Part shown: piece after piece, positions 53,765 through 62,133 of the stretch
Layout: each line of letters begins with the position of its first letter
Numbering within the stretch: position 1 is the stretch's first letter
From: Pseudomonas sp. R28(2017)
Lineage (GTDB): Bacteria; Pseudomonadota; Gammaproteobacteria; Pseudomonadales; Pseudomonadaceae
DNA length: 64,000 nt
Assembly (NCBI RefSeq): GCF_002112505.1
Contig: NZ_NEHW01000015.1
Span: 1 to 64,000 of the forward strand
Direction: 5' to 3'
Translations under genes and position numbers: made by a program
The notes under the pieces: generated by a model
What the model was told of the DNA's origin: nothing
What the model saw: the letters and a program-made list of their open reading frames with translations, nothing else
Database searches by the model: none

Positions 53765-55306
53765 ATGTCCGAATCCCCTACGCCCCTGCGCCTCGAGCTG
53801 CGCGCCATCACCAAGCGCTACCCGGGCACACTGGCCAACGACCGCGTCGACCTGCGCATCGCCCCCGGTGAGATCCATGCGCTGCTTGGCGAGAACGGCG
53901 CGGGCAAGAGCACCCTGATGAAGATCATCTACGGCGTCACCCGGCCGGATGCCGGCCAGCTGCTGTGGCAAGGCCGCCCGGTGCAGGTGGCGGATCCGGC
54001 CCAGGCCCGCGGCTTGGGGATCGGCATGGTGTTCCAGCACTTTTCCCTGTTCGAGACCCTGACCGTGGCGCAGAACATCGCCCTGGCGCTGGGCCGCGAG
54101 GCGGGCTCACCCCAGCAGCTGGCGCCGCGCATTCGCGACGTGTCGCAGCGCTATGGCATGGCGCTGGAGCCGGAACGCCTGGTACACAGCCTGTCAATTG
54201 GCGAGCGCCAGCGGGTGGAGATCGTGCGCTGCCTGATGCAGGACATCAAACTGCTGATCCTTGATGAACCCACCTCGGTGCTGACGCCCCAGGAAGTCGA
54301 GCAACTGTTCGTCACCCTGCGCACGTTGGCGGATGAGGGCTGCAGCATCCTGTTCATCAGCCACAAGCTCAATGAGGTGCGCGCCCTCTGCCACAGCGCC
54401 ACCGTGCTGCGCGCCGGCCGGGTTGCCGGCGCCTGCGTGCCGGCCGAATGCAGCGACCTGCAGCTGGCGCGGCTGATGGTTGGCGATGCCGAGGGGCTCG
54501 AGGCCCGCTACCCGAAGCGCGCAGGCGGCTTGCCGCGGCTGCGCGTGGACGACTTGAGCTGGCGCAACCAGGACCCGTTCGGCACCTCCTTCGAGCACCT
54601 GCGCCTGGAAGTGCGCAGCGGCGAAATCGTCGGCATCGCCGGGGTCGCCGGCAACGGCCAGGACGAGTTGCTGGCGCTGCTCAGTGGCGAGACACGCCTG
54701 CCCCCCAGCGAGCGTGAGCGCATCAGCCTCGACAACCAGCCCATGGCCAACCTGCATCCGGATGCCCGTCGCGCCCTGGGCCTGGCGTTCGTCCCGGCAG
54801 AGCGCCTGGGCCATGGCGCCGTGCCGGACCTGAGCCTGGCCGACAACGCCCTGCTCACCGCCTTCCAGCAAGGCCTGGTCGAGCGCGGCCTGATCCGCTC
54901 GGGCAAGGTGCTGGCGCTGGCCGAACAGATCATCCAGCGCTTCGCGGTCAAGGCCCCGGGCGCGCAGGCCACGGCGCGCAGCCTGTCGGGCGGCAACCTG
55001 CAGAAGTTCATCCTTGGCCGGGAAATCCTGCAGAACCCCAAGCTGCTGATTGCCGCCCACCCGACCTGGGGCGTCGATGTCGGGGCTGGCGCGGCGATCC
55101 ACCGCGCACTGATCGCCCTGCGCGATGCCGGCGCGGCGATCCTGGTGATTTCCGAAGACCTCGATGAGCTGTTGCAGATCAGCGACCGCATCGGCGCCCT
55201 GTGCAGCGGGCGCCTGTCACCGCTCAAGGCCACCGCCGACACCCACAGCGTGGAGGTCGGCAGCTGGATGGCCGGCCAGTTCGACACCGCGCACGCCGCC
55301 ATCTGA
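53765..55306 (+). CDS. ATPase of a BMP/nucleoside-type ABC importer
   Basis: A 513-residue ATPase with two fused nucleotide-binding halves. N-terminal half: Walker A GENGAGKST, Q-loop MVFQHFSLF, signature LSIGERQRVEI, Walker B LILDEPTSVL. C-terminal half: degenerate Walker A GVAGNGQDE, signature LSGGNLQKFILGREI. This layout is that of sugar/nucleoside (RbsA/NupA-like) ABC ATPases that pair with BMP-type binding proteins. ATG 53765 chosen; in-frame starts at 53711 and 53717 lie further upstream. First gene of the importer operon. Confidence 0.9.
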   Translation: MSESPTPLRLELRAITKRYPGTLANDRVDLRIAPGEIHALLGENGAGKSTLMKIIYGVTRPDAGQLLWQGRPVQVADPAQARGLGIGMVFQHFSLFETLTVAQNIALALGREAGSPQQLAPRIRDVSQRYGMALEPERLVHSLSIGERQRVEIVRCLMQDIKLLILDEPTSVLTPQEVEQLFVTLRTLADEGCSILFISHKLNEVRALCHSATVLRAGRVAGACVPAECSDLQLARLMVGDAEGLEARYPKRAGGLPRLRVDDLSWRNQDPFGTSFEHLRLEVRSGEIVGIAGVAGNGQDELLALLSGETRLPPSERERISLDNQPMANLHPDARRALGLAFVPAERLGHGAVPDLSLADNALLTAFQQGLVERGLIRSGKVLALAEQIIQRFAVKAPGAQATARSLSGGNLQKFILGREILQNPKLLIAAHPTWGVDVGAGAAIHRALIALRDAGAAILVISEDLDELLQISDRIGALCSGRLSPLKATADTHSVEVGSWMAGQFDTAHAAI

Positions 55307-55318
55307 CGAGAGCCCGCC

Positions 55319-56419
55319 ATGTTGCTATCCCTCGAACCCCGTACCCAGCAGTCACGCGCCATGCGGGTGCTGTCGCCACTGCTTGCCGGCCTGCTGACCC
55401 TGGTCAGCGGCGCGATCCTGTTCAGCGCCCTGGGGCATGACCCGTTTGTGACCTTGCACACCTTGCTGATCGAACCGGTCAGCGACCTCTACGGCGTCAG
55501 CGAACTGCTGCTCAAGGCGCTGCCGATCCTGCTTTGCGCCCTGGGCCTGGCAGTGGCCTACCAGGCGCGCATCTGGAACATCGGCGCCGAAGGCCAGCTG
55601 CTGATCGGTGCACTGGCCGGCAGCGCCCTGGCCATCCACCTCATCGACTGGCAGAGCCGCTGGGCACTGCTCTGGGTGCTGCTGGCCGGCAGCCTTGCCG
55701 GCGCCTTGTGGGGGGCGCTGGCGGCGTGGCTGCGCACGCACTTCAATGCCAACGAAATCCTCACCACCATCATGCTCAACTACATCGCCCTGAACCTGCT
55801 GCTGTACTGCGTGCACGGCCCGCTCAAGGACCCAGAGGGCTTCAGCTTCCCGCAATCGGCGATGTTCGGCGATGCCAGCCGCCTGCCGGCCCTGTTCGAG
55901 GATGGCCGCCTGCATGTCGGCCTGTACTTCGTGCTGCTGGCACTGGTGGCGGTGTGGGTGCTGCTGCACAAGAGCTTCCTGGGTTTCCAGATCAAGGTGC
56001 TCGGCCTCGACCAGCGCGCCGCCGGCTTCGTCGGCTTTCGCGAAAAGCGCCTGGTGTGGCTGGCGTTGCTGATCAGCGGCGGCCTGGCGGGCCTGGCCGG
56101 GGTCAGCGAAGTCAGCGGGCCGATCGGCCAGCTGGTGCCGCAGGTATCGCCGGGCTACGGCTATGCGGCGATCACCGTGGCCTTTCTCGGCCGGCTCAAC
56201 CCGCTGGGCATTCTGGTTGCCGGCCTGCTCATGGCGCTGCTCTACCTGGGCGGCGAGAACGCGCAGATGAGCCTCAATCTGCCGCAGGCACTGACCGGGC
56301 TGTTCCAGGGAATGATGCTGTTCTACCTGCTCGCCTGCGACGTGCTGATCCTCTACCGGCCGCGGCTCACGCTGAACTGGCGGCGCCGCACGCCGGTGGC
56401 CGAAGCGGCCAGTGCCTGA
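55319..56419 (+). CDS. BMP-type ABC importer permease 1
   Basis: A 366-residue membrane permease (BPD transporter 2 family) with eight or nine helices. Features ARIWNIGAEGQLLIGALAG and NANEILTTIMLNYIALNLL and EVSGPIGQLVPQVSPGYGYAAITVAFLG are those of nucleoside ABC permeases (NupB/YufP type). It starts 12 bp after the ATPase gene. Forms the channel with permease 2. Confidence 0.9.
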   Translation: MLLSLEPRTQQSRAMRVLSPLLAGLLTLVSGAILFSALGHDPFVTLHTLLIEPVSDLYGVSELLLKALPILLCALGLAVAYQARIWNIGAEGQLLIGALAGSALAIHLIDWQSRWALLWVLLAGSLAGALWGALAAWLRTHFNANEILTTIMLNYIALNLLLYCVHGPLKDPEGFSFPQSAMFGDASRLPALFEDGRLHVGLYFVLLALVAVWVLLHKSFLGFQIKVLGLDQRAAGFVGFREKRLVWLALLISGGLAGLAGVSEVSGPIGQLVPQVSPGYGYAAITVAFLGRLNPLGILVAGLLMALLYLGGENAQMSLNLPQALTGLFQGMMLFYLLACDVLILYRPRLTLNWRRRTPVAEAASA

Positions 56420-56477
56420 CCTCCCCTGCCCCTGACATGTGCCTGGCGCCATGGGCGCGCAGGCTGAGGCTTCGACG

Positions 56478-57404
56478 ATGGATATCGATCTGCTTGGCAA
56501 CATCCTCTACGCCATGGTGCGCTGCGGTACCCCGCTGCTGCTGGTGGCCCTGGGCGAACTGGTGTGCGAGAAGAGCGGCGTGCTCAACCTCGGCCAGGAA
56601 GGCATGATGCTGTTCGGCGCGGTGGTGGGCTTCATCACCGCCTTCGCCACCGGCAGCCTGTGGCTCGGCGTGCTGATGGCCTGCCTGGCCGGCATGCTGC
56701 TGGCCGCGCTGTTCGCCGTGGTTGCCCTGGGCTGCCAGGCCAACCAGGTGGCGACCGGCCTGGCCCTGACCATCTTCGGCGTCGGCCTGTCGGCGTTCGT
56801 CGGCAGCGCCTGGGTCGGCAAGCCGCTGAGCGGTTTCGAAGCCCTGCCGGTTCCGCTGCTGGCCGAGCTGCCGATCATCGGCCACATGCTGTTCAACCAG
56901 GACCTGCTGGTCTACCTGTCCTTCGCCCTGTTCCTGCTGGTCGCCTGGGTGCTGCTGAAAAGCCGCACCGGCCTGATCCTCCAAGCCGTTGGCGAAAACC
57001 CCGACGCCGCCAGCGCCATGGGCCTGCCGGTGCTGCGCGTGCGCACGCTGGCGGTGCTGTTCGGTGGCGCCATGGCCGGCCTGGCCGGTGCCTACCTGTC
57101 GCTGGCCTACACGCCGATGTGGGCAGAGAACATGACCGCCGGCCGCGGCTGGATCGCCCTGGCGCTGGTGGTGTTCGCCAGCTGGCGGGTGCTGCGGGTG
57201 CTGCTCGGCGCCTACCTGTTCGGCCTGGCCAGCATCCTGCACCTGGTGGCCCAGGGCATTGGCGTGAGCTTCCCGGCCAACCTGCTGGCGATGTTGCCGT
57301 ACGTGGCGACCATCCTGGTGCTGGTGGTGCTCTCGCGCAACGCGTTCAAGACCCGGCTGTACGCCCCGGTTTCGCTGGGCCAGCCCTGGAAAGCGGGGCG
57401 CTGA
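56478..57404 (+). CDS. BMP-type ABC importer permease 2
   Basis: A 308-residue membrane permease. Typical segments include SGVLNLGQEGMMLFGAVVGF and LILQAVGENPDAASAMGLPVLRVR, with helices throughout. ATG 56478 chosen because upstream in-frame codons (MPGAMGAQ) lack Shine-Dalgarno support and a typical N-terminus. Second channel subunit of the importer. Confidence 0.9.
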   Translation: MDIDLLGNILYAMVRCGTPLLLVALGELVCEKSGVLNLGQEGMMLFGAVVGFITAFATGSLWLGVLMACLAGMLLAALFAVVALGCQANQVATGLALTIFGVGLSAFVGSAWVGKPLSGFEALPVPLLAELPIIGHMLFNQDLLVYLSFALFLLVAWVLLKSRTGLILQAVGENPDAASAMGLPVLRVRTLAVLFGGAMAGLAGAYLSLAYTPMWAENMTAGRGWIALALVVFASWRVLRVLLGAYLFGLASILHLVAQGIGVSFPANLLAMLPYVATILVLVVLSRNAFKTRLYAPVSLGQPWKAGR

Positions 57405-57457
57405 TGAGGCCCCGGCAAACAACAAAACGACACAAGCCCCACAGGAGTGAACCCTCG

Positions 57458-58546
57458 ATGCATCTGAAAAAAAGCACCCGGCTGTTGCGTACCCTGGCCG
57501 CCGCTATCGGCCTCGGCACGGCGCTCTGCGCCGTCAGCGCCGCCGCCGACCCGCTGAAAGTCGGCTTCGTCTACATCGGCCCGATCGGCGACCACGGCTG
57601 GACCTACCAGCACGAGCAGGGCCGCCAGGCGCTGATCAAGCAGTTCGGCGACAAGGTCCAGACCAGCTTCGTCGAGAACGTACCGGAAGGCGCCGACGCC
57701 GAGCGGGTCATCCGCAACATGGCCAAGGGTGGCTACGACCTGGTGTTCGCCACCTCGTTCGGCTACATGAACCCTACCGCCAAGGTCGCCAAGCAATTCC
57801 CCAAGGTCACCTTCGAACACGCCACCGGCTACAAACAGGACAAGAACCTCGGCACCTACCTGGCAACCTCCTATGAAGGCCGCTACGTTGGCGGCTACCT
57901 CGCCGCGAAGATGACCAAGAGCAAGAAAGTCGGCTACGTCGCGTCCTTCCCCATCCCGGAGGTGCTGCGTGACATCAACGCCATCCAGCTGGCGCTGGAC
58001 AAGTACAACCCCGGCACCGAGATCAAGGTGGTGTGGGTCAACTCGTGGTTCGACCCGGGCAAGGAAGCGGACGCCGCCAATGCGCTGATCGACCAGGGCG
58101 TCGACGTGCTGTTCCAGCACACCGACAGCCCGGCGCCGATCCAGACCGCCGAACGCCGCGGCATCTACGCGGTGGGCTACGCCTCGGACATGGCCCATTT
58201 CGGGCCCAAGGCGGTGCTCACGTCCATCGTCAACAACTGGGGCCCGCATTACATCAAGAGCGCCCAGGCGGTCATGGACGGTCAGTGGAAGCCCCAGGAC
58301 TACTGGGGCGGCCTGGCCGACGGCACCGTCCAGCTGCCGATCAGCGACCTGGTACCGGCCGACGTGAAAAGCGGCGCCGAGCAGATCATCGCGAGCATCA
58401 AGGACGGCTCGTTCCACCCGTTCACCGGGCCGATCCTCGACCAGGCTGGGGAGGTGAAGATTGCTGAAGGCGCGGTGGCCAGCAATGCCGAACTGGCGGG
58501 GATGAACTACTACGTCAAAGGCATCACCGCACAGCTGCCCAAGTAA
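57458..58546 (+). CDS. BMP-family periplasmic binding protein of the importer
   Basis: A 362-residue substrate-binding protein. A signal peptide (MHLKKSTRLLRTLAAAIGLG to about residue 30) precedes VGFVYIGPIGDHGWTYQHEQG. Other BMP features are GYDLVFATSFGYMNPT, VGGYLAAKMTKSKKVGYV and VLFQHTDSPAP. BMP/PnrA proteins bind purine nucleosides or nucleobases. No lipobox cysteine is visible, unlike many BMP lipoproteins. ATG 57458 follows AGGAG (57443-57447). Confidence 0.92.
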   Translation: MHLKKSTRLLRTLAAAIGLGTALCAVSAAADPLKVGFVYIGPIGDHGWTYQHEQGRQALIKQFGDKVQTSFVENVPEGADAERVIRNMAKGGYDLVFATSFGYMNPTAKVAKQFPKVTFEHATGYKQDKNLGTYLATSYEGRYVGGYLAAKMTKSKKVGYVASFPIPEVLRDINAIQLALDKYNPGTEIKVVWVNSWFDPGKEADAANALIDQGVDVLFQHTDSPAPIQTAERRGIYAVGYASDMAHFGPKAVLTSIVNNWGPHYIKSAQAVMDGQWKPQDYWGGLADGTVQLPISDLVPADVKSGAEQIIASIKDGSFHPFTGPILDQAGEVKIAEGAVASNAELAGMNYYVKGITAQLPK

Positions 58547-58582
58547 ACAGGCAGTACAGCAACCTGAGACCTGCACTGTACC

Positions 58583-58667
58583 TGTGGGAGCGGGCTTGCC
58601 CGCGAAGCAAGCGCTGAGGTGCCTGGCACCGGCTTCGCCGGTGTTCGCGGGCAAGCCCGCTCCCACA
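58583..58667. repeat. REP-type 24-bp inverted repeat
   Basis: Arms 58583-58606 and 58644-58667 (TGTGGGAGCGGGCTTGCCCGCGAA and complement) are perfectly complementary and separated by 37 bases containing a smaller GC-rich stem. This is a Pseudomonas REP element located between the binding-protein and oxygenase genes; it may end or attenuate transcription. Confidence 0.88.
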
Positions 58668-58765
58668 AGGGTTCGCGCCAGCTTTCAGAAAGTGAGCACG
58701 ACAGTTGCTACCGCAAGGCCTCCACATACAGAGACCTTGCCAACAGCCCGTAATCCGGAGCCCTG

Positions 58766-59725
58766 ATGAATACACTGCCCATCATCGACATCACCCCGCT
58801 GTACCAGCACGACCCCGCTGCCCGCCAGGCCGTGGCCCGGCAGATCGACGCCGCCTGCCGGCAATGGGGCTTCTACTACATCAAGGGGCACCCGATTCCG
58901 GCCGCGCGCATCGCTGCACTGAAAGCTGCCGCCGAAGACTTCTTCGCCCGCCCGGCCGAGGAAAAGCTGCGTATCGACATCACCCGCAGCGCCCACCACC
59001 GCGGCTATGGCGCCATCGCCACCGAGCAGCTCGACCCGAACCGGCCAAGCGACCTGAAGGAAACCTTCGACATGGGTTTCCACATGAGCGCCGAGCACCC
59101 CGACGTACTCGCCGGCAAACCGCTGCGCGGCCCCAATCGCCACCCGGCCATCGCCGGCTGGGAAGCGTTGCTGCAACAGCATTATCAGGACATGCACGCG
59201 CTGTCCCTGACCCTGCTGCGGGCCATGGCCGAGGCACTGGGCATCGAGCCGGACTTTTTCGACCAGCGTTTCGCCGAGCCGATCAGCGTGTTGCGCATGA
59301 TCCACTACCCACCCCGCCAGGCCGCCAGCAGCGCCGACCAGCAAGGCGCCGGCGCGCACACCGACTACGGCTGCATCACCCTGCTGTATCAGGACAACGC
59401 CGGCGGCCTGCAAGTGCGCAGCCGCGACGGCCAGTGGATCGACGCGCCGCCCATCGAAGGCACCTATGTGGTCAACATCGGCGACATGATGGCGCGCTGG
59501 AGCAACGACCGTTACACCTCCACGCCACACCGGGTGATCAGCCCGCTGGGGGTGGACCGCTACTCGATGCCGTTCTTCGCCGAACCGCACCCAGACACCG
59601 AGATCAGCTGCCTGCCCAACTGCTCCGGCAGCGACAACCCGGCCAAGTACCCGCCGGTGTCGTGCAGCGCCTACATGCTGTCGCGCTTTGCCGAGACCTA
59701 TGCCTATCGCCGTGAAGCGGTGTGA
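58766..59725 (+). CDS. 2-Oxoglutarate/Fe(II)-dependent oxygenase, isopenicillin-N-synthase fold
   Basis: A 319-residue enzyme of the 2OG-Fe(II) (DIOX/IPNS-like) family. Fe(II) ligands are H198, D200 (GAHTDYG) and H255 (STPHRVIS); the 2OG-binding pair R265 and S267 (RYS) is present. Members hydroxylate small molecules, and a fungal relative oxidises xanthine. Because it follows a BMP/nucleoside-type importer, a purine or pyrimidine-derived substrate is plausible but unproven. It converges with kup. Confidence 0.9.
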   Translation: MNTLPIIDITPLYQHDPAARQAVARQIDAACRQWGFYYIKGHPIPAARIAALKAAAEDFFARPAEEKLRIDITRSAHHRGYGAIATEQLDPNRPSDLKETFDMGFHMSAEHPDVLAGKPLRGPNRHPAIAGWEALLQQHYQDMHALSLTLLRAMAEALGIEPDFFDQRFAEPISVLRMIHYPPRQAASSADQQGAGAHTDYGCITLLYQDNAGGLQVRSRDGQWIDAPPIEGTYVVNIGDMMARWSNDRYTSTPHRVISPLGVDRYSMPFFAEPHPDTEISCLPNCSGSDNPAKYPPVSCSAYMLSRFAETYAYRREAV

Positions 59726-59734
59726 ACCCAGCGC

Positions 59735-61636
59735 TTACATCTCGACCTGGGTCCCCAGTTCGATCACCCGGTTCAGCGGCAACTGAAAGTACTTGAGGTT
59801 GCTGTTGGCGTTCTTCAGCAGGAAGGCGAACAGGTGCTCGCGCCAGCGGGCCATGCCCTTCTGCTTGCCGGCGATCACCGTCTCGCGGCTGAGGAAGTAG
59901 GTGGTGCGCATCGGCCCGAACGCAAGATCGGTATTGGGGTAACGGCTCAGGGCCAGCGGCACGTTGGGCTCTTCCATGAAGCCGAAGTGCAGGCTCACAC
60001 GGTAAAACCCGGCGCCGAAGGCCTCGACCTCGAAACGCTTGCCGGCACTGACCCGTGGCTCGTCCTCGAACACCACGGTGAGCAGCACCACCTGCTCATG
60101 CAGCACCTGGTTGTGCAGCAGGTTGTGCAGCAAGGCGTGGGGCACCGCCTCGGGGCGGGCGGAGAGGAACACGGCCGTGCCGCTGACGCGGTGCGGCGGC
60201 TGCGCCTGCAGGCTGGCGATGAACAGCTCCAGCGGCAGCGAATGCTCGTCCAGCCGCTCGACGATGATCTTGCGCCCGCGCTTCCAGGTGGTCATCAGCA
60301 CGAACAGCGCCACGCCGGCGATGACCGGGAAGGCACCGCCCTGGAAAATCTTCGGGGCGTTGGCGGCAAAGTACAGGCTGTCGACCAGCAGCAAGGCCAG
60401 CAACATCGGCACCGCCAGCCAGCGTGGCGCCTTCCACAGCAGCAGCACCACCGCCGAGGCCAGCAGCGTGGTGATCAGCATGGTGCCGGTCACCGCCACG
60501 CCATAGGCCGCCGCCAGTGCCCCGGACGACTCGAAGCCGACCACCAGCAGCACCACGCCGACCATCAGCGCCCAGTTGACCATGCCCACATAGATCTGCC
60601 CCTGCTCCTCGCTGGAGGTGTGCTGGATGAACATGCGCGGCACATAGCCCAGCTGGATGGCCTGGCGGGTCATGGAAAACGCCCCGGAAATCACCGCCTG
60701 GGAGGCGATGATGGTGGCCAGCGTGGCCAGCCCGACCATCGGCAGCAGGGCCCAGTCGGGCGCCAGCAGGTAGAAGGGGTTGCGCACCGCCTCCGGGTTG
60801 CCGAGGATCAGCGCCCCTTGGCCGAAGTAGTTAAGCACCAGCCCCGGCAGCACCAGCAGGAACCAGGCCCGGGCAATCGGCTTGCGGCCGAAGTGGCCCA
60901 TGTCGGCGTACAGCGCTTCGGCACCGGTCAGCGCCAGCACCACGGCGCCGAGAATGGCCACGCCCATGCCCGGATGCAGGATGAAGAACCTCACCGCCCA
61001 CACCGGGCTGAGCGCCTGCAGCACCTCCGGGCGCTGGACGATGCCGTGCACGCCCAGCGCGCCGAGCACCACGAACCACAACACCATGATCGGCCCGAAC
61101 AGAATGCCGATGCGCGCGGTGCCGTGTTTCTGGATCAGGAACAGTGCCACCAGCACCACCACCGCCAGCGGCACGATCCAATGCTCGATGCCGTCGAACG
61201 CCAGTTGCAAGCCCTCCACGGCCGACAACACCGAGATGGCCGGGGTGATCATGCTGTCGCCATAGAACAGCGCGGCGCCGAACAGGCCGAGCAGCACCAG
61301 CCCCCTGCCCAGCCGCTTGCAGGGTGCCGCCGCGCGGTGCGCCAGTGCCGTCAGGGCCATGATGCCGCCTTCGCCCTGGTTGTCGGCGCGCAGGATGAAC
61401 AGCACATACTTGAGCGACACCACCCACAGCAGTGACCAGAACACCAACGACAGCACGCCGAGCACACCGGCGCTGTTGGCCTGCACGCCGTAGTGCCCGG
61501 CGAACACTTCCTTGAGGGTGTACAACGGGCTGGTGCCGATGTCGCCATAGACCACGCCAACAGCGGCGACGAGCATGCCGACGGCGGAAGATTTGCTGGG
61601 TTGGGGTGGGTTTGCTGCGACGGCGGACTGGCTCAC
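59735..61636 (-). CDS. kup: Kup-family low-affinity potassium uptake protein
   Basis: A 633-residue K+/H+ symporter with about 12 helices and a long C-terminal cytoplasmic part. Signature segments GVVYGDIGTSPLYTLKEVF and DNQGEGGIMALTALA and FYGDSMITPAISVLSAVEG are diagnostic. The start is GTG at 61636 with AGAGAAG upstream. Neighbours are unrelated; regulation cannot be read from the sequence. Confidence 0.95.
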   Translation of the reverse strand: MSQSAVAANPPQPSKSSAVGMLVAAVGVVYGDIGTSPLYTLKEVFAGHYGVQANSAGVLGVLSLVFWSLLWVVSLKYVLFILRADNQGEGGIMALTALAHRAAAPCKRLGRGLVLLGLFGAALFYGDSMITPAISVLSAVEGLQLAFDGIEHWIVPLAVVVLVALFLIQKHGTARIGILFGPIMVLWFVVLGALGVHGIVQRPEVLQALSPVWAVRFFILHPGMGVAILGAVVLALTGAEALYADMGHFGRKPIARAWFLLVLPGLVLNYFGQGALILGNPEAVRNPFYLLAPDWALLPMVGLATLATIIASQAVISGAFSMTRQAIQLGYVPRMFIQHTSSEEQGQIYVGMVNWALMVGVVLLVVGFESSGALAAAYGVAVTGTMLITTLLASAVVLLLWKAPRWLAVPMLLALLLVDSLYFAANAPKIFQGGAFPVIAGVALFVLMTTWKRGRKIIVERLDEHSLPLELFIASLQAQPPHRVSGTAVFLSARPEAVPHALLHNLLHNQVLHEQVVLLTVVFEDEPRVSAGKRFEVEAFGAGFYRVSLHFGFMEEPNVPLALSRYPNTDLAFGPMRTTYFLSRETVIAGKQKGMARWREHLFAFLLKNANSNLKYFQLPLNRVIELGTQVEM

Positions 61637-61807
61637 GAAAGGCTTCTCTGGACTGGCGGTTGGAAATGCATGCCATCCCTGAGCATCGCGCGGTCAGTAT
61701 CCCTGCAGGCCGTCGGGGCTGTCGTAAAAAGAGCGTAAAAAATCAGGGGGATGTGTTGGGGGCGGTTGGGTTTCAGGGGTGTTCGCCTTGAGAGGTTCAG
61801 CGGCCAT

Positions 61808-62034
61808 GAGATCGAGCGCCGCCCGCGCGGCGCATCGCGAGCTGCGCTCGCTCCTACGTTTGTTTCGGGCCAATTATTCCTGCGGGATATGCGCGCGAAC
61901 GCCTTGGCGCCTGACTCGATATCGAGTCGTACAAACCAGGCGGTCGCGCGCGCCTGTCACAGGCGTTACTGGCCAGAAACAAACGTAGGAGCGAGCGCAG
62001 CTCGCGATGCGCCGCGCGGGCGGCGCTCGATCTC
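61808..62034. repeat. 227-bp near-palindrome with perfect 58-bp terminal arms
   Basis: The arms 61808-61865 and 61977-62034 are exact inverse complements over all 58 bases. The 111 bases between them are also partly self-complementary: GGCCAA... at 61869 pairs imperfectly with ...ACTGGCC at 61968-61974, and the centre (61913-61928) is the 16-bp palindrome GACTCGATATCGAGTC. The whole unit could form a long cruciform or RNA hairpin. The arm style (TAGGAGCGAGCGCAGCTCGCGA) resembles Pseudomonas REP sequences. It lies in the ~500-bp gap before the ABC exporter, with no convincing gene. Confidence 0.85.
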
Positions 62035-62133
62035 ACAGGCGCTGCAAATCTCCCGACAGGCACTTGGGAGCCTTCACGCAATCCCACGACAACCTGTATG
62101 GTTGTCGCTACCGAGCAAACCCCGGAGACCCCC

